The notes under the pieces: generated by a model
What the model was told of the DNA's origin: nothing
Databases searched by the model: none
The model's input: the letters and a program-made list of their open reading frames with translations, nothing else
Shown here: one piece after another, positions 22,626 through 34,540 of the stretch
How the letters are laid out: every line of letters starts with the position of its first letter
Numbering within the stretch: position 1 is the first letter of the stretch
Assembly: GCF_932526225.1 (NCBI RefSeq)
Contig: NC_064039.1
Coordinates: 310,001 to 374,000, forward strand
Direction of reading: 5' to 3'
Source of the DNA: Nematostella vectensis
Lineage: Eukaryota > Cnidaria > Anthozoa > Actiniaria > Edwardsiidae
Length of the DNA stretch: 64,000 nt
Translations under genes and position numbers: made by a program

Positions 22626-22817
22626 GCTTGAAGGAAAGCTAAAACCGTTCAAAAAATTATTTCTCGCAGATGTTTAGGATTGCTTAAAAACTCGATTCAG
22701 AGAGAGTTCCATCCTTCTCCCATCTTGTACCAGTGTCAGTGTTTTCGTACTGCTTTAAATCCGGCAGAAAATCGCGCTGAAGCTGACGTAGTTAGAATAA
22801 ATTTGGCAGCCTTGTCT

Positions 22818-23578
22818 CAGTAGTAGTTGGTTTGCTTACACAAAGTACACATGTATTGCTTACACAAAGTACACATGTATTGCTTACACAAAGTACACAT
22901 GTATTGCTTACACAAAGTACACATGTATTTCAACGCTAGTTTCGACAACGGTCCTTGTTTCTCCTTGTTGTTTTCGGGCTGGGAACTGAAGGGATCTTGA
23001 AGTTTGTACCGGAGAGTTGAAGATGGAGCTAAGCCCGCCCGCATCGGGGCGCGAACTGTGACTTTCTGAGGCTTCTAATCTATCGCTCCGTTTGCTCACA
23101 TGTCCTTGTATTTTGTTGATTTGAATTTTTGGAGTTCTCTATCAATGATTCCTTTACATTCTCTATCTTTCCAAGCTGCCTTACGCAAGTGGTTTCTTAT
23201 TGTAACGTTTGCTGGTAAAGAATAATAAACAGACGTTCTACGAATCGCTCCTTGTCTTAGACTCAGTAAACAAATTAAACTTGCCTCAAAAGTGCTGTTG
23301 CAGATATGACAGACATAAGTGCAGAAAAATTTCTCTATGGGCCATTCGGCGATACTTTTAATCACGCGAGTATAAAAATAACAAAAAACTTTGAAAGCTT
23401 ACAGCTCTCGTATTGCGTGACCGACGTCATACCTGCAAAACCGGTTTAGGCATGTAATTCGTGACTGTAACTGAAATATGCTACTTGCCCGCCCAGAGCC
23501 TCCTCGCTTTGCTCGTCGCGACAATTTGCCTGAGCGTCACTGGGCGAGAGAGGTCTGGGGGCTCTAGTACCCAGGGTA
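22818..23578. mobile_element. Second, left-truncated copy of the 9.8-kb Mutator-like MITE
   Basis: Matches 9,988-10,645 in the same orientation (TTTTCGGGCTGGGAACTG, GAGCTAAGCCCGCCCGCATC and others) and ends in TACCCAGGGTA. It differs by a fourfold 24-bp expansion (unit containing GCTTACACAAAGTACACATG) at 22,835-22,928. No matching left terminus is present. Confidence 0.8.
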
Positions 23579-23739
23579 CCCGTAAAGTAGAATTTGCCAA
23601 AACTGGTCACCGATTATTTATCATCGTTTTTAACGCTTTCGTAAAGTTTTTTTCTGATTGGAAAAGCAATAACCTACACGTTTCAGCTGCCATTTTGTCA
23701 TCCTAGCAAAGTACCATCAAAAGTGTGTTAAAAGGCACG

Positions 23740-23745
23740 CATTGG
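23740..23745. repeat. Target-site duplication, left copy
   Basis: CATTGG directly abutting the left inverted terminus; identical to 29,858-29,863. Confidence 0.85.
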
Positions 23746-23961
23746 TACGGTGGCCCAAAAGTGTCACGGCAATAGAGGAAATTCGCGGCAAGATAGAGCA
23801 AACTCGCGGCAAGATAGAGCAAACCCGCTCAAGATTGAGCAAACTCACGGTAAGATAGAGCAAACTCGCGGCAAGATAGAGCAAACTCACGGCAAGATAG
23901 AGCAAACTCGCGGCAAGATAGAGCAAACTCTCACGGCAAGATAGAGCAAACTCTCACGGCA
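23746..23961. repeat. Left inverted terminus with subterminal 21-bp minisatellite
   Basis: TACGGTGGCCCAAAAGTGTC, a short unique step (ACGGCAATAGAGGAAATT), then about 9 copies of CGCGGCAAGATAGAGCAAAC-type units. The units often alternate between ACTCGCGG and ACTCACGG. Confidence 0.9.
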
Positions 23962-24091
23962 AGAGCCGAGCGGAACCGGAAACCGCCAGGCGTGATCACG
24001 TGCTCAACTAATCGCATAGTCCATAATACTCCTCACTGCCTTTGAGACTTTCTCCTGCGTCGTGTTGATCGTTCGGTCGCCATTTGGAAAA

Positions 24092-26605
24092 ATGTTTTGC
24101 TCATTCTGTGGAAAGAAAACCTTCAGGGTGCAAAATTTTGCTGCAACTGTGGCAAAGGTAAGATAAGGAAATGTCTTTTTAGGATTAAGTCGCTAGATCG
24201 ATTATTTTTCGCTCTGAAAACCTAGAACTTTCTTGAAAATCACACCAAGTTCACACTATCTGTATTTTCATTTTCCCGCCATTTATTTCGCTAGCACAGG
24301 CTGAGTACAGGATCCATCAAGAAATAGCCATTAAATAGTTTGTGAACAAAGAATATACACTCTTTTTTAATCAACGTTGTCAACGAAAAGAGAGACGACA
24401 GACGACAGAAATAATTTATGTGCTTTGCAAGATGGTCAAATTCGCAGTTGCAGTTGCTAGTTTCGCCTAAAGCCTTTACAAACTGTTTCAATCCTTTTTT
24501 TCAGTCACAGAATAACGGCATCAACTCTAAATTGCAAATTACTTAGTGTTTCATCATCTACCGCTGTCGTCACACCAGTGCGTCTTTTGTGTTTAAGTTA
24601 GGGGATTTCGTATAGCCTGAATTTCTCATTACTTGCCAATGACCGAGTCAAGTCTCCTCCAGGGGGAGGGTACTTTATTCATAATTACCAGGCAGAGATG
24701 CTTTTCAGGAATGGTTTTTTTTACAACCCTTTAAAGATAATGGAAATTGATTAAACTTGAACAGTGAATTAGGAAAAATATTAATAGATAGTAATATCTA
24801 TCACCAGAAAATATTCCTGTGGGAAGAGAAGTTAATTTCTCTTGAATTCAAGGATAGGAGGCCACTAACCATCAATAACCATATGTTTTTGACATTTGTT
24901 TCTATCCTATTAGATACACAAGAGCCAAGGCCAGGACCAAGTGGAGTCTCAAACAAGCAGTTTGGGTTGAAGTCTTATGTAAATTTTAAAACGACCTTTG
25001 GTCGGCCAAGCAAGGCCACACTTGTGGGCAAAGGAAAGAAGAGAAAAGTAGAAGAGGACCCTGCCAAGGAAGTTGTCATTAGCATAGGGCTAAAAGTCTG
25101 GGATGAGGATGAGGAAGAGCTGAAAGAGAAGAAGAGGAAAAGACTCCCCTTGAAAGTACCACAGAATGCCACCTATGCTCTCTTACTCGAAAAGGCTAAG
25201 GAAAAATGGCAGAATTTTAGAAATGATTTATATGACCCAGAGAGTGAATATGGCCTGGTGCTAGAAGACAACCAACATGCCCAGTTCATTCCAGGGACTG
25301 GCAAGAAAGTTTTTTTTTCCTTGAATTTATACAAGGAAGAGCTGGTAACAGACTACAAGAGAGTAACCATATATTTATGCAAACAAGTTGACATAGACTT
25401 AAATGAGGACAAAATGGCCTATGGTAGCTCCATGGAGCACCCTGATTATTCATCATCTAGCTTTGAAAATGGAAATGAGTCAGAGAAGAAGGCCCCTGAA
25501 CCTCCCAAGTCGATTTCTACCACTTATGCTTCTTCTGGTACAGTGTCAACATTTCTTGAGAATGAACTTCAGAGAATTTATGGAGATAGTAGCATTTTTG
25601 ATAATGAAATGGAAAATGAGGACATACAGGAATTGGGCTTTGACAGAGACTGCCCAATAGGGAATGATAATGACATAAGAGATGCAGTGAAGAACAAAGT
25701 CATCAGTGATGAGAAGCAATCTATGTTTATTGTTGTCAGACGGGGGGGGGGAGGGGGGGGCACCACTGTCTAGAGTGCTTTGTTTGTGGCAGAGAGCTGC
25801 AGCAAAGGTCAGCGCCCAGCATGTTATTAGAGTTAAGTTTTTGGGTGGAGAAGGAATAGACACCGGGGCATTAGCAAGAACCCTTTTGACATCAACCATT
25901 GATGATATTGTCCAAGCTTACTTCCCAGAAGGCAATCCAGTATTTTCCACCAATAACATCCACAATGGGGTTTACAAAGTTATAGGAGAAATTGCTGCAG
26001 CAAGCTTGGCCCAGGGTGGACCAGCCCCAGGCTTTTTTGCTCAGTGTGTGTTTGACACACTAATTAGTGATGTGGACTTCACTCTGGTCACCTCTGAATT
26101 GGAGAAGTACTTAACAGAATCTGAACTACAAGTTGTGAATGGAATCAGGCAAGGAGAGCTGACTGCTAACAGTGACATAATCCTTGAGCATGGCTACACT
26201 GGCCCAATCACTAGAAACTGTGTAGAATCAATCACTGGGGCTGTTGTGGTCAGTATGCTGAGCAGAAGGTTATTAGTTCTCAAGGAGTTCAGGAAAGGAT
26301 TGGAACTGTATGGGCTAGCAGACATTGTATCAAAGTATCCAGAAGTGGCCAAGAGTTTGTTTGTTATAGGTGAACAAAAACCTGTTGATGCAAACTATCT
26401 GCTATCTGTACTGAAGCCTGTATACTCGCCCCCTGGAACCTCCAGGCGATCAAAGGAAGAAGATATAATGGATTACTTTCAAGATTTCATTGTAAGCCTT
26501 GAGGATGAGAAGATTGTTGGCTACGCAGAGGCGATGGCTTGGAAAACAGAAGTTGAGGAGCAATCTCTAGGCACAGAAGAAACTAAAGAACAAGGGGAAA
26601 GGTAA
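24092..26605 (+). pseudogene. Zinc-ribbon/HECT-domain (G2E3-like) ubiquitin-ligase-like gene, frame-broken and lacking the C-lobe
   Basis: Proposed exon 1 is 24,092-24,157 (MFCSFCGKK, donor AAAG|GTAAGA). A second Cys pair (FCCNCGK) lies out of frame with the ATG, but its frame joins in phase to exon 2 from 24,912 (acceptor TATTAG|AT, then DTQEPRPGPSGVS). Exon 2 has a basic linker (GKGKKRKVEEDP), a conserved block (VVISIGLKVWDEDEE, YGLVLEDNQ, FIPGTGKKVFF) and an acidic stretch. At a G tract (25,742-25,760) the frame shifts by one. The HECT N-lobe follows: IRVKFLGGEGIDTGALAR, NIHNGVYKVIGEIAAASLAQ, GPAPGFFAQCVFDTLI. HECT enzymes pass ubiquitin from an E2 through a C-lobe cysteine; I find no C-lobe before 28,470. 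The frame ends GER-stop, overlapping a possible donor. Multicopy G2E3-like genes are common in cnidarian genomes. Confidence 0.75.
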
Positions 26606-28472
26606 AGTCTGTCTTCATAAATGGTTTAATATGATGTGAATGACCATAAATGTTATAACAATTATAAAGTAACACCAGTGAATCTTACACATTGATTGGT
26701 CGAAAAGTGTGTCTGTAGACACTCTTTGTGTGTTAAGTTATTTCATGACCTTTTGAGCTGGCCTTCTAAATCTAGACTAGCTCTTAACTAAAAGGGGAGG
26801 TTGTATTTTAATCCAGAAAATCCAGGGGAGGGGATGTCTGGTGACAGGTAAATATGGGAGGGGGGAGTAGGGGGAAAATAGTGATTTTCCATGGACTTTT
26901 ACCCAGAAAAGTAGAAAACCCAGGGGAGGGGGTCTTTTGGGGGGCTGGAAAATTGAGTGGAGAGGGTCTTTGAAGGAGACTTCCTCAATCTGCCCCCTGG
27001 TTTTTTTAATGCTATCAGCCAAATGTAATCTATTGAGAACAGATCTGTCACTAGTTGTCTGCTAGAGCTTTGACAACAAGGGAGAATGAGGGATATAGAG
27101 TACTGAAGTGTGACGTCACAAAAAACACAAAAGTTTGCTTTATTAAATTAATAGAATGTCTAGAAAGAGGCTTAAATTTCAAATTTCATGAAAATCTGTC
27201 CAATAGCGGCTGAGATATGAGTAGGTGAATATATAATTATCCCATACAAATCCCTGAGTTTTTGGCTGGGTTCAAATAGTCTGGAGGCCAGCCAAAAATA
27301 CAAAGATTTGTATGGGAGTAATTATATATTCACCGGCTCCTATCTAAACCGCTTTTGAACTGTTTTTTTATGAAATTTGAAATTTCCAGACATTCTATAC
27401 AAATCGGGAATCAAAATATAATAAATCAGAAAATGATTATTTGTGATTTCATCACTTTAGTACTCTATTGTAGGTATCTAGTATGTTCTGCCTTCAACTA
27501 CAAAGTTCTAATTCAAACAAGAATTCAAAAGATTTGAGGCATTAGCCTAAGGTGGTTAGGCCAGTTAAATTCCTTGTTTTGACTTTTACAAGTCTTTGTT
27601 AATGTTAGTATGTTTCACTAGAAACATTGGACAGTTACATTTGATATTCTTAAGGGCACAACATCCAATGTAGTTTGCTGTTGTTCCAGTTTTTACCCTC
27701 GTTTGTGTTTTAAGAAAATATAGTAGGTAGAAGATTCCATATTACAGAACCTAGATTGTGAGCTATATAACTCACCTGTTGTGTTGGGGGGAGGGGTTCC
27801 CCTGCCAATTTCCATGTCTTTGGGTTACTGTGTATGTACACAGTAGCTAATATGCTTGCACTTTTTTCTTCTATTCATATTAAAAGAAAACGGTAGTTGT
27901 ATTTTTTGCCTGATACAACTTAAAGGCACCCCATTTAAGGATTGAACTGGGATGTTTTTTAAATATCAAAAGGTAAAAATACAATACCCTATTTAAGGGT
28001 TGAGAACCTCAAAAGCCATACCATTATGGGCGGCACATACCTATATAGCTCCATATGGGAGTACCCCCCACCTCAAACCCCATTTGGCAGAGTTATATTT
28101 TAGCAGAGCGTAATATTTTTTATTTTTTAGTTTTGTATTATAAAATTAAGCAGAGCTACTGTATTTGTTGGAATGATTGCCGTCCTCAAATAAATGCCAC
28201 ATTTGAGATGTAAATTTTTTTGTAAGGGCTGAGGCAATTATTGAAACCAATACAGTAATTCTAGTTTGAAAAATGTTATTTTAACAAATATACTTTAAGC
28301 ACATTCATCGAAAAAAAAACATTGTCAATTCTGTAAGTTTGCCAATTATTAGCTTGGAAGGGTCCTTAATATGGGATTGTTTTGGATGTTTCCATAGTTT
28401 TCTGTCAAAGTGTTAGTGTAGTTTCCAAGCCAAGTAAATTTGGGTTACATAAAATAGTTAATGGCCACAACA
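26606..28472. other. Gap between the convergent transposon genes
   Basis: No HECT C-lobe or other exon could be recognised on either strand. It contains the foldback MITE at 27,096-27,467 and purine-rich tracts. Confidence 0.5.
27096..27467. mobile_element. Foldback MITE (372 bp) nested in the transposon
   Basis: The arms are inverted copies throughout: TAGAGTACTGAAGTG at the left against CACTTTAGTACTCTA at the right, and GAATATATAATTATCCCATACAAATC near the centre against GATTTGTATGGGAGTAATTATATATTC. The terminal TA on each side could be a TA target duplication, as in Tc1/mariner-type elements. Confidence 0.75.
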
Positions 28473-29613
28473 TCAATTGCCATGAATCGCTATGTGAGTT
28501 ATTGTCTTGTATAGATTATAGGCCTCCCTCCATCCTTGTGGAGTGCCTAAGCCGAGTCCATTCATTACATATTGGCAATACTCACTGTAGTTTGTCACCT
28601 GATTGGAGTGATCAATTAGGTGATTGTATGCATAATCCATGTCTGCACTAGAAACAGGAACTATAAGATTACTGATGCCACCATGGAACTCTGGGATAAA
28701 GTATAAGGAATTGGGTCTCCCAGCTACTGTATCAAACCGTGATTTCCTGATGTAATGAGTATTCCAGCTATTTTTTACTTCATCCAATCCCGCCTGAAGT
28801 ATTCCAGCAAAGCAAAACCATAGGCACTCACTTTGTAATGGGTCTTCCATGTTTAAGACACCACTGTCACACATGTCCTTAAATAAATTGATCCACCAAG
28901 AGGCCCAATGTTTACGAAAAAAACTCCACCATCCCTCAATCCTCTGATTACGAGGAGATGGAACGTATTTGTGTGAGTCGGGGTCATTCATAAAAAAACA
29001 GTGGGTACCGGCCATTAGACCATTCTCAGTACCTAGGTCAGTACAAAGCTGGCGAGGACAACCACCTTGTTCACGTACAGCATCCAGATAATACGCACCG
29101 ATATTGTCAGGTAAATTATTAGAACGAGTAACATATAGCCACATCACTTTCCTACTGAATCCGTCTATACAACCGTGTACAGGGAAGCCGAACGGCTTTA
29201 ACTTGTCATACCCATCTGAATGCCAAACCTTATTAGGCCCTGGGCAAATATACTCTCTCCTTCGCAACCTGTGCGCTTTTCTTTCGTCAACACCTTCAGG
29301 ATCAAGTTCTCTAATAATTTTTTGTACCTCTCTCCTTGGTACTCGAACACCCCTCTGTTGAAGAGTATGCCAGACACTTCGGTGTCCCTGTGAACATCCA
29401 GGACCATCTAAAACATCAAGTATCATTTGTCTGAGATTGATCAAATTCGGCGTTATTCCTACAAAGATTGCAAGCTTTTAACTTTCTTTTGAGAGTGCTA
29501 AGACTCATCTCAATACCATACTGTATTTTAAGCATTTCGACCATTTCTTTGTATTCATATCTATCATAAAAAAGGGATTCCAGTACAGTCCTCTCATCTT
29601 CTCCCGTCGCCAT
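28473..29613 (-). pseudogene. Ginger-like DDE integrase/transposase with one frameshift
   Basis: Starts at the ATG of MATGEDERTVLESLF. An N-terminal helix-turn-helix-like domain (YKEMVEMLKIQYGIEMSLST, LKRKLKACNL) is followed by a one-base frame change at about 29,440, within AATTTGATC. The second frame then runs about 320 residues: QGHRSVWHTLQQRGVRVPRR, the first Asp in KVWHSDGYDKLKPFG, HGCIDGFSRKVMWL, the second Asp in LCTDLGTENG and the Glu in SPRNQRIEGWWSF, with 33 residues between the last two. All three acidic residues are kept. The family is the rve-fold integrase found in Ginger-type elements and in many fish and cnidarian uncharacterised proteins. The start lies about 40 bp from the terminal minisatellite, which could act as promoter or binding site. 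Only the single shift separates it from an intact gene. Confidence 0.85.
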
Positions 29614-29654
29614 TTTGGATTTATTTATTTCCGCACATCCCGCTGGCCACATAT

Positions 29655-29857
29655 GCTCTATCTTGCCGTGAGAGTTTGCTCTATCTTGCCGCGAGTTTGC
29701 TCTATCTTGCCGTGAGTTTGCTCTATCTTGCCGCGAGTTTGCTCTATCTTGCCGTGAGTTTGCTCTATCTTGCCGCGAGTTTGCTCTATTTTGCCGCGAG
29801 TTTGCTCTATCTTGCCGCGAATTTCCTCTATTGCCGTGACACTTTTGGGCCACCGTA
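29655..29857. repeat. Right inverted terminus with subterminal 21-bp minisatellite
   Basis: Inverted match to 23,746-23,961; ends CACTTTTGGGCCACCGTA and carries about 8-9 units of TTTGCTCTATCTTGCCGCGA. Confidence 0.9.
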
Positions 29858-29863
29858 CATTGG
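29858..29863. repeat. Target-site duplication, right copy
   Basis: CATTGG abutting the right terminus, identical to 23,740-23,745. Confidence 0.85.
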
Positions 29864-32800
29864 CATGGGAATCCAAGACGGTTTTTCCGATTGAATATTG
29901 GTAAATAAATTATCGATCTTTGTTTTTTATTGCTATTTCGTGATTTTAACACATGTGCCTTACAATATTGAATGAAAACAATAACTAAGGTGAGGCTGAC
30001 AAGGGCTCATGGCCCTGCCACGAAAAAGGGACTTGCGCTAAGAAGTCAAGTTATCTTTTGGGTGGCATATTCAAGCCTAAATAAACACAGAAATCACTGC
30101 GTCCGTCACGCCAAAGAACGACTAAAAAATTTAATATTTAAAAAAAATGTCTAAAAAACGCTTTTCCTACTTTATTTGTAGGCGCTATAAGTTTCTTTTT
30201 GTTGCTGTTATTTTTCGTTAAAAGCCTGAGCGCGCGCTTCCACCCAAACAATCCCGTGATTCTAAGCGCGTCCCCTATTGTTTTTACTGATGCAACAGTG
30301 TATCCATACTCTTTGAATGAAACATTTAAAAGCTCTCACCCTATAGCCTCGAAATGGCCGTTTTATCACGCTTGTACTTTCTAGGGTGATATGCAATACT
30401 TGTCTTAAGATAGACTCTGCGGAGTGCCAGGTGCATACCCGGTGGTCGAGTCAGTAAGGTCAAATAAACGCAAATAAAATCAAGTTTTGTCTAATCGCAA
30501 CTTCCCCATGCATACAAGACACACCGGCGCAGTTGGGTCTCAGTGAGCGCTCGTCGGTTGACGATTGACTTGATTGATTCGCCTCGGATGTAATTATAGT
30601 GATGACGAGATAAAACATTTCGGGCCAGCGACCTATCAGCGGCCACAAGCTGACAAGCCCGTCCAGATACCACGTGACTTGAGACGGTTCAAGCCGATTA
30701 CAAGTTATTTACCAGCAGAAGGTTTGTCCGACCGCGCACGGAAACAGACAAGATAGGACAAAGCACAAGGAAAACAAGGACAGAATAACTCCAAAAAGGT
30801 CGCACGTAAAGGTGAATGTTTGCTTTTCAGGAAACTCTAATCCACAGTGCGGGGGTGGTAAGGAAGGCATAACGCGGCATGGATTAACCTCCCATACATG
30901 GTACCAACAACAAAGCGAAATGCATATGTGCCGGGAATCTAGCTCTCGTACTATCAAAGCTGCTGGCAAACTGCAAGTCGGACGAGTATTTGAGATGGCG
31001 GGATTAGTTTCACCTTGCAGGACCGGTCTTGATGCAGTTTAAGTCTTCGATAGTTTCCTCTAAAGTTTTATCATCGTTACCGAAGAGTGCAGTTTGTCGT
31101 CATAGAAATCTCGCATGAAAGATGGGCTTTAAAAAAAGTAAAACAATAGCAGAAGAAAAATAATATATTTGTATATTAACAACAGGAGATTATTCAGACA
31201 ACATTGAAAAATCAACAACAATTAACAAGCAAACAAGATAAGATATAATCCCGTAACTCGATTCCTAGTTTTGAAAAAGTAAATATGACGTTAGAATCTA
31301 GTTATTGTGCATTTCCAAGTTGATACGGATATTTCGACATTTTTGTCTAAGGCATGCTAAGCTTGGTATGGCCGTTAGTGGTTGACCTTTCGTGGTATGT
31401 TTTCAGGAGGAATTTAAAGTGTACTGAGCGAACTTCCCCACAATAAGCGCGCATCTCTTTACTAAGACCAATGTTAAAATAACAAATGTTGATACTCCCT
31501 GTCTCAAACCGAAATAACACTCCAAAAGATAATAGAAGACAACTAAAATACGCCGAAATAAGCAGCGCAGCCCATAATCGAGGCACGATGTCAATTCACG
31601 GAATTCACTTAGCATATAATTGGGTTCAATGAACGAGGCTATACCACCGCCTTGATCGACTATCAATTATTATCCAACATTTGAACGTGAGGTGAGACTT
31701 TGCGGTGAGAAAAACTTTAATACCTCTTAGCAATATACGTATCACGATTACGCATTAGAGACAAAAAGATGTCACGTTATATTGACGCACGTGTTATTTT
31801 CTTTGCTCTGTATCCTGTCGCCAAAAATGGGGATATTATCATTAATGACCGCTGGCCCAAACTTAACTTCGAGGCGAGGTGATAATAAATTTTAATCCTC
31901 TAAAAGTAAGTAAAATAGGGGAATATTTCATTTTTCCCTCGAGGCATGAGAAACACTTTTATGGCTGTTCCTCAATTGATCGTTTGCGTGTGTGTGTGAT
32001 GTATATAGTTAGCCTTAGCCATGAGTTGCCTAGCAGAACAGTTTTTCCCGCCAAATTCAATGCCAAATGCCCGGATGTTGCTCACTTCCTCCTGCAAGCA
32101 AGCAGTCTGTTTGCGTATTTTTCACGTGGCGTTTTAAAACCTGACTGACAACTGTTAATGGTGTAGCGTAGGTACGACGACGTGGGATTAAAAGCAGGGC
32201 GTGTTTTGCGTATTCTGCTAATGCTCTGATGGCACGGAATTGGAAATATACATTGAGTAAAATCGAGGGTTTGGCCACTTTTCTACAAGATTTAGAATGG
32301 ATGACTTATTCTAAAAACAGATTTACTACTTCATCACATCTATGACTATGCATGTGACTAAAAAGCCACGAGAACCATTTCGCAATTTCTCACTCTCCTC
32401 CAGTTTTCAAGTAGATTTCGAGGCGATTTAATCGATTAATTAATACGGCCAGTAAATTATTCTAAAAGACACACACAATATGTTGTCGAAATCGCACTTT
32501 AAAAATCATCTCCGCAACATGAGAAATTAGACCAATGATGATAATTATTGTAATGGTAAAATGTCAAAAAATGCAAAGCCCGTTGACAATCAGGAAACCG
32601 TTAAAACGGTGGAAGCTTGGATGTTCACGGTTAAAAGGAAATGAGTCCCCAATAAACTTTGCACAAAATTACATTTTAATTAAAAACAATTAAAATCGCC
32701 ATCTACTAATGGAGATTATGTCAATAGTTGAACTGGCAAAACAGGAAAATACTTTTTTTTGTTTATGACAACATCTGATGTAGTTAGCACCAGAAAACAA

Positions 32801-34184
32801 GGACACAGTTGTACTGTTGAAAGGGTTAAATTAAGACGCGAGATTCACGCGCGACAAGGGATGGGTAAGACTCTAACTACATATAAATCTGTAAGTGTAA
32901 ATAGTCTCTTTAGAACGTATCAGGATGGTTAGATTTTGGTCTTTTTTCTTGCGATCTCTAGACAAATTATAAATCGTGGATTAAACCGTCAATAGGAATA
33001 TCAATATCCATAAGCACATTGATAATGTGACTATTTTTATGTAAATATATAATATATTTTACCTTTTTATAAAGCAGAGCGGTAGACTATTCAAGTATTT
33101 TATTTTTATCAAATAAGATAATTTTAACCAAAACAAATATGCAGAATTTTCTATCCTTTTATCTGCGTATTTTTTTTTAGATGTATTTGTATTAGAACAG
33201 AGCTATTAACTTGAAAAATTGCGAAAGCTTTTTGGGAGCATATTCTTTTTCAATGCAAGGGTAAAAAATAACAATAGAAAAACTAGTGATTTACTTTGTC
33301 TAGTTATGGTAAGCTCACGTTTAGATAATGGTAAAAGTTCGGCAAAAAAGCATGGCTGGTTTGCCGTGCTATTTACAGTTTCGAGAGCAGCATCCCGTTC
33401 GATGAAAATATCAATTTAGAAATACATTTGAGATATTTTGTCTACAACTTGTAATATCCCAAATTTCAATTTCTATTTAAAAGAAATACATAAACACACC
33501 ACAAGCTTATAACATTAACTAAAAGAAATGAACGAATTGACATTACTTTTATCAAAAAATAAGTTGCCGGTGAATCTTTAGTCGTTGCTCGAATTATTTC
33601 CTCGTAAGACCAATTTATAGCAAGTTGCTATTCGCAAAAGGGTTAAAAGCGCTCTCTTTTTCAAGTCAAAACAATGCTTAGAATAGCAAAACTAAAACCA
33701 AGAAAAATCAATCAACGAGAGTTTTCCTTTTATCTCTTTATTTCCCGATGAAGCCGACGGGTTATTATGTGTGTTGTGTTTACAAGATTTATGGGTATTT
33801 GTTCTAAACTCATGACCTTTTTAGATGCTTGAAACATAATTCTTCTTTTTTCTTTTTCTTTTTCCAAATTCTATTTTCTTTTCTGTTACAGGTTTAACAC
33901 AGAAATTTTGGTATGTGTTGATTTAATTTATTTCTAGTAAAACCATACGTTTTTTTTTTTTCCTTTTCCTGCCTCTTGTCTAAAAGACGCCTAAGTTACT
34001 ATTTAACTCTTAAGTTTAATATTATAGAAAATGTTTATTATTGTAATCTAAGCAGTGTAGGCAGTTTTACGTATCAGAAAATCTTACTACGTCGTTCCTT
34101 GAATTTTTTTAGCGAATCACCTGTTGTGAACTAAACCGGTAAACTGCGTTGATATTTTTTACGGCATTTTATAGCCAACTACTT
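29864..34184. other. Gene-free stretch
   Basis: No coding frame above about 90 residues, no recognisable domain and no RNA gene. Composition is ordinary AT-rich background. Confidence 0.5.
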
Positions 34185-34540
34185 AAAATAGTAACCTAAT
34201 AGTTACTATTTGAATCCTGATATGGGCTATAAAATTCTTTACCTAATAGTTACTATTTGAATCCTGATATGGGCTATAAAATTCTTAACATTTCTATTTT
34301 AATCCTGATATAGGCTATAAAACTCTTAACATTTCCTTAGCAAATAGTTACTATTTGAATCGTAATATAGGCTATAAAATTCTTTACCTAATAGTTACTA
34401 TTTGAATACTGATATAGGCAAAAAAATTCTTAAGATTTTTTAGCAATTAGTTAACATTTGAATCCTAATATAGACTATAAAATTATTTACTAATAGTTAC
34501 TATTTGATTCCTATTTGAAGGCTATAAAATTCTTTAATAG
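34185..34540. repeat. AT-rich tandem repeat, about 65-70 bp unit, 5-6 copies
   Basis: TAATAGTTACTATTTGAATC followed by GATATGGGCTATAAAATTCT recurs with drift across the interval. Confidence 0.85.

Larger units (their letters stand above)
23746..29857. mobile_element. 6.1-kb DNA transposon carrying a HECT-like E3 gene and a Ginger-like integrase
   Basis: Both ends begin TACGGTGGCCCAAAAGTGTC in inverted orientation and continue into the same 21-bp minisatellite. Both ends are flanked by the identical hexamer CATTGG. Inside are two convergent genes: a zinc-ribbon/HECT gene on the plus strand and a DDE integrase on the minus strand. A foldback MITE is nested at 27,096-27,467. The exact duplication and long matching termini show that the whole segment moved as one unit. 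Ginger-type elements use retrovirus-like integrases; a ubiquitin-ligase cargo is not something I know to be described for them. Both genes carry frame lesions in this copy. Confidence 0.85.

Noticed and set aside
23760..23960. Regular repeats resembling a CRISPR array
   Set aside because: Contiguous 21-bp units without unique spacers, in an animal transposon terminus.
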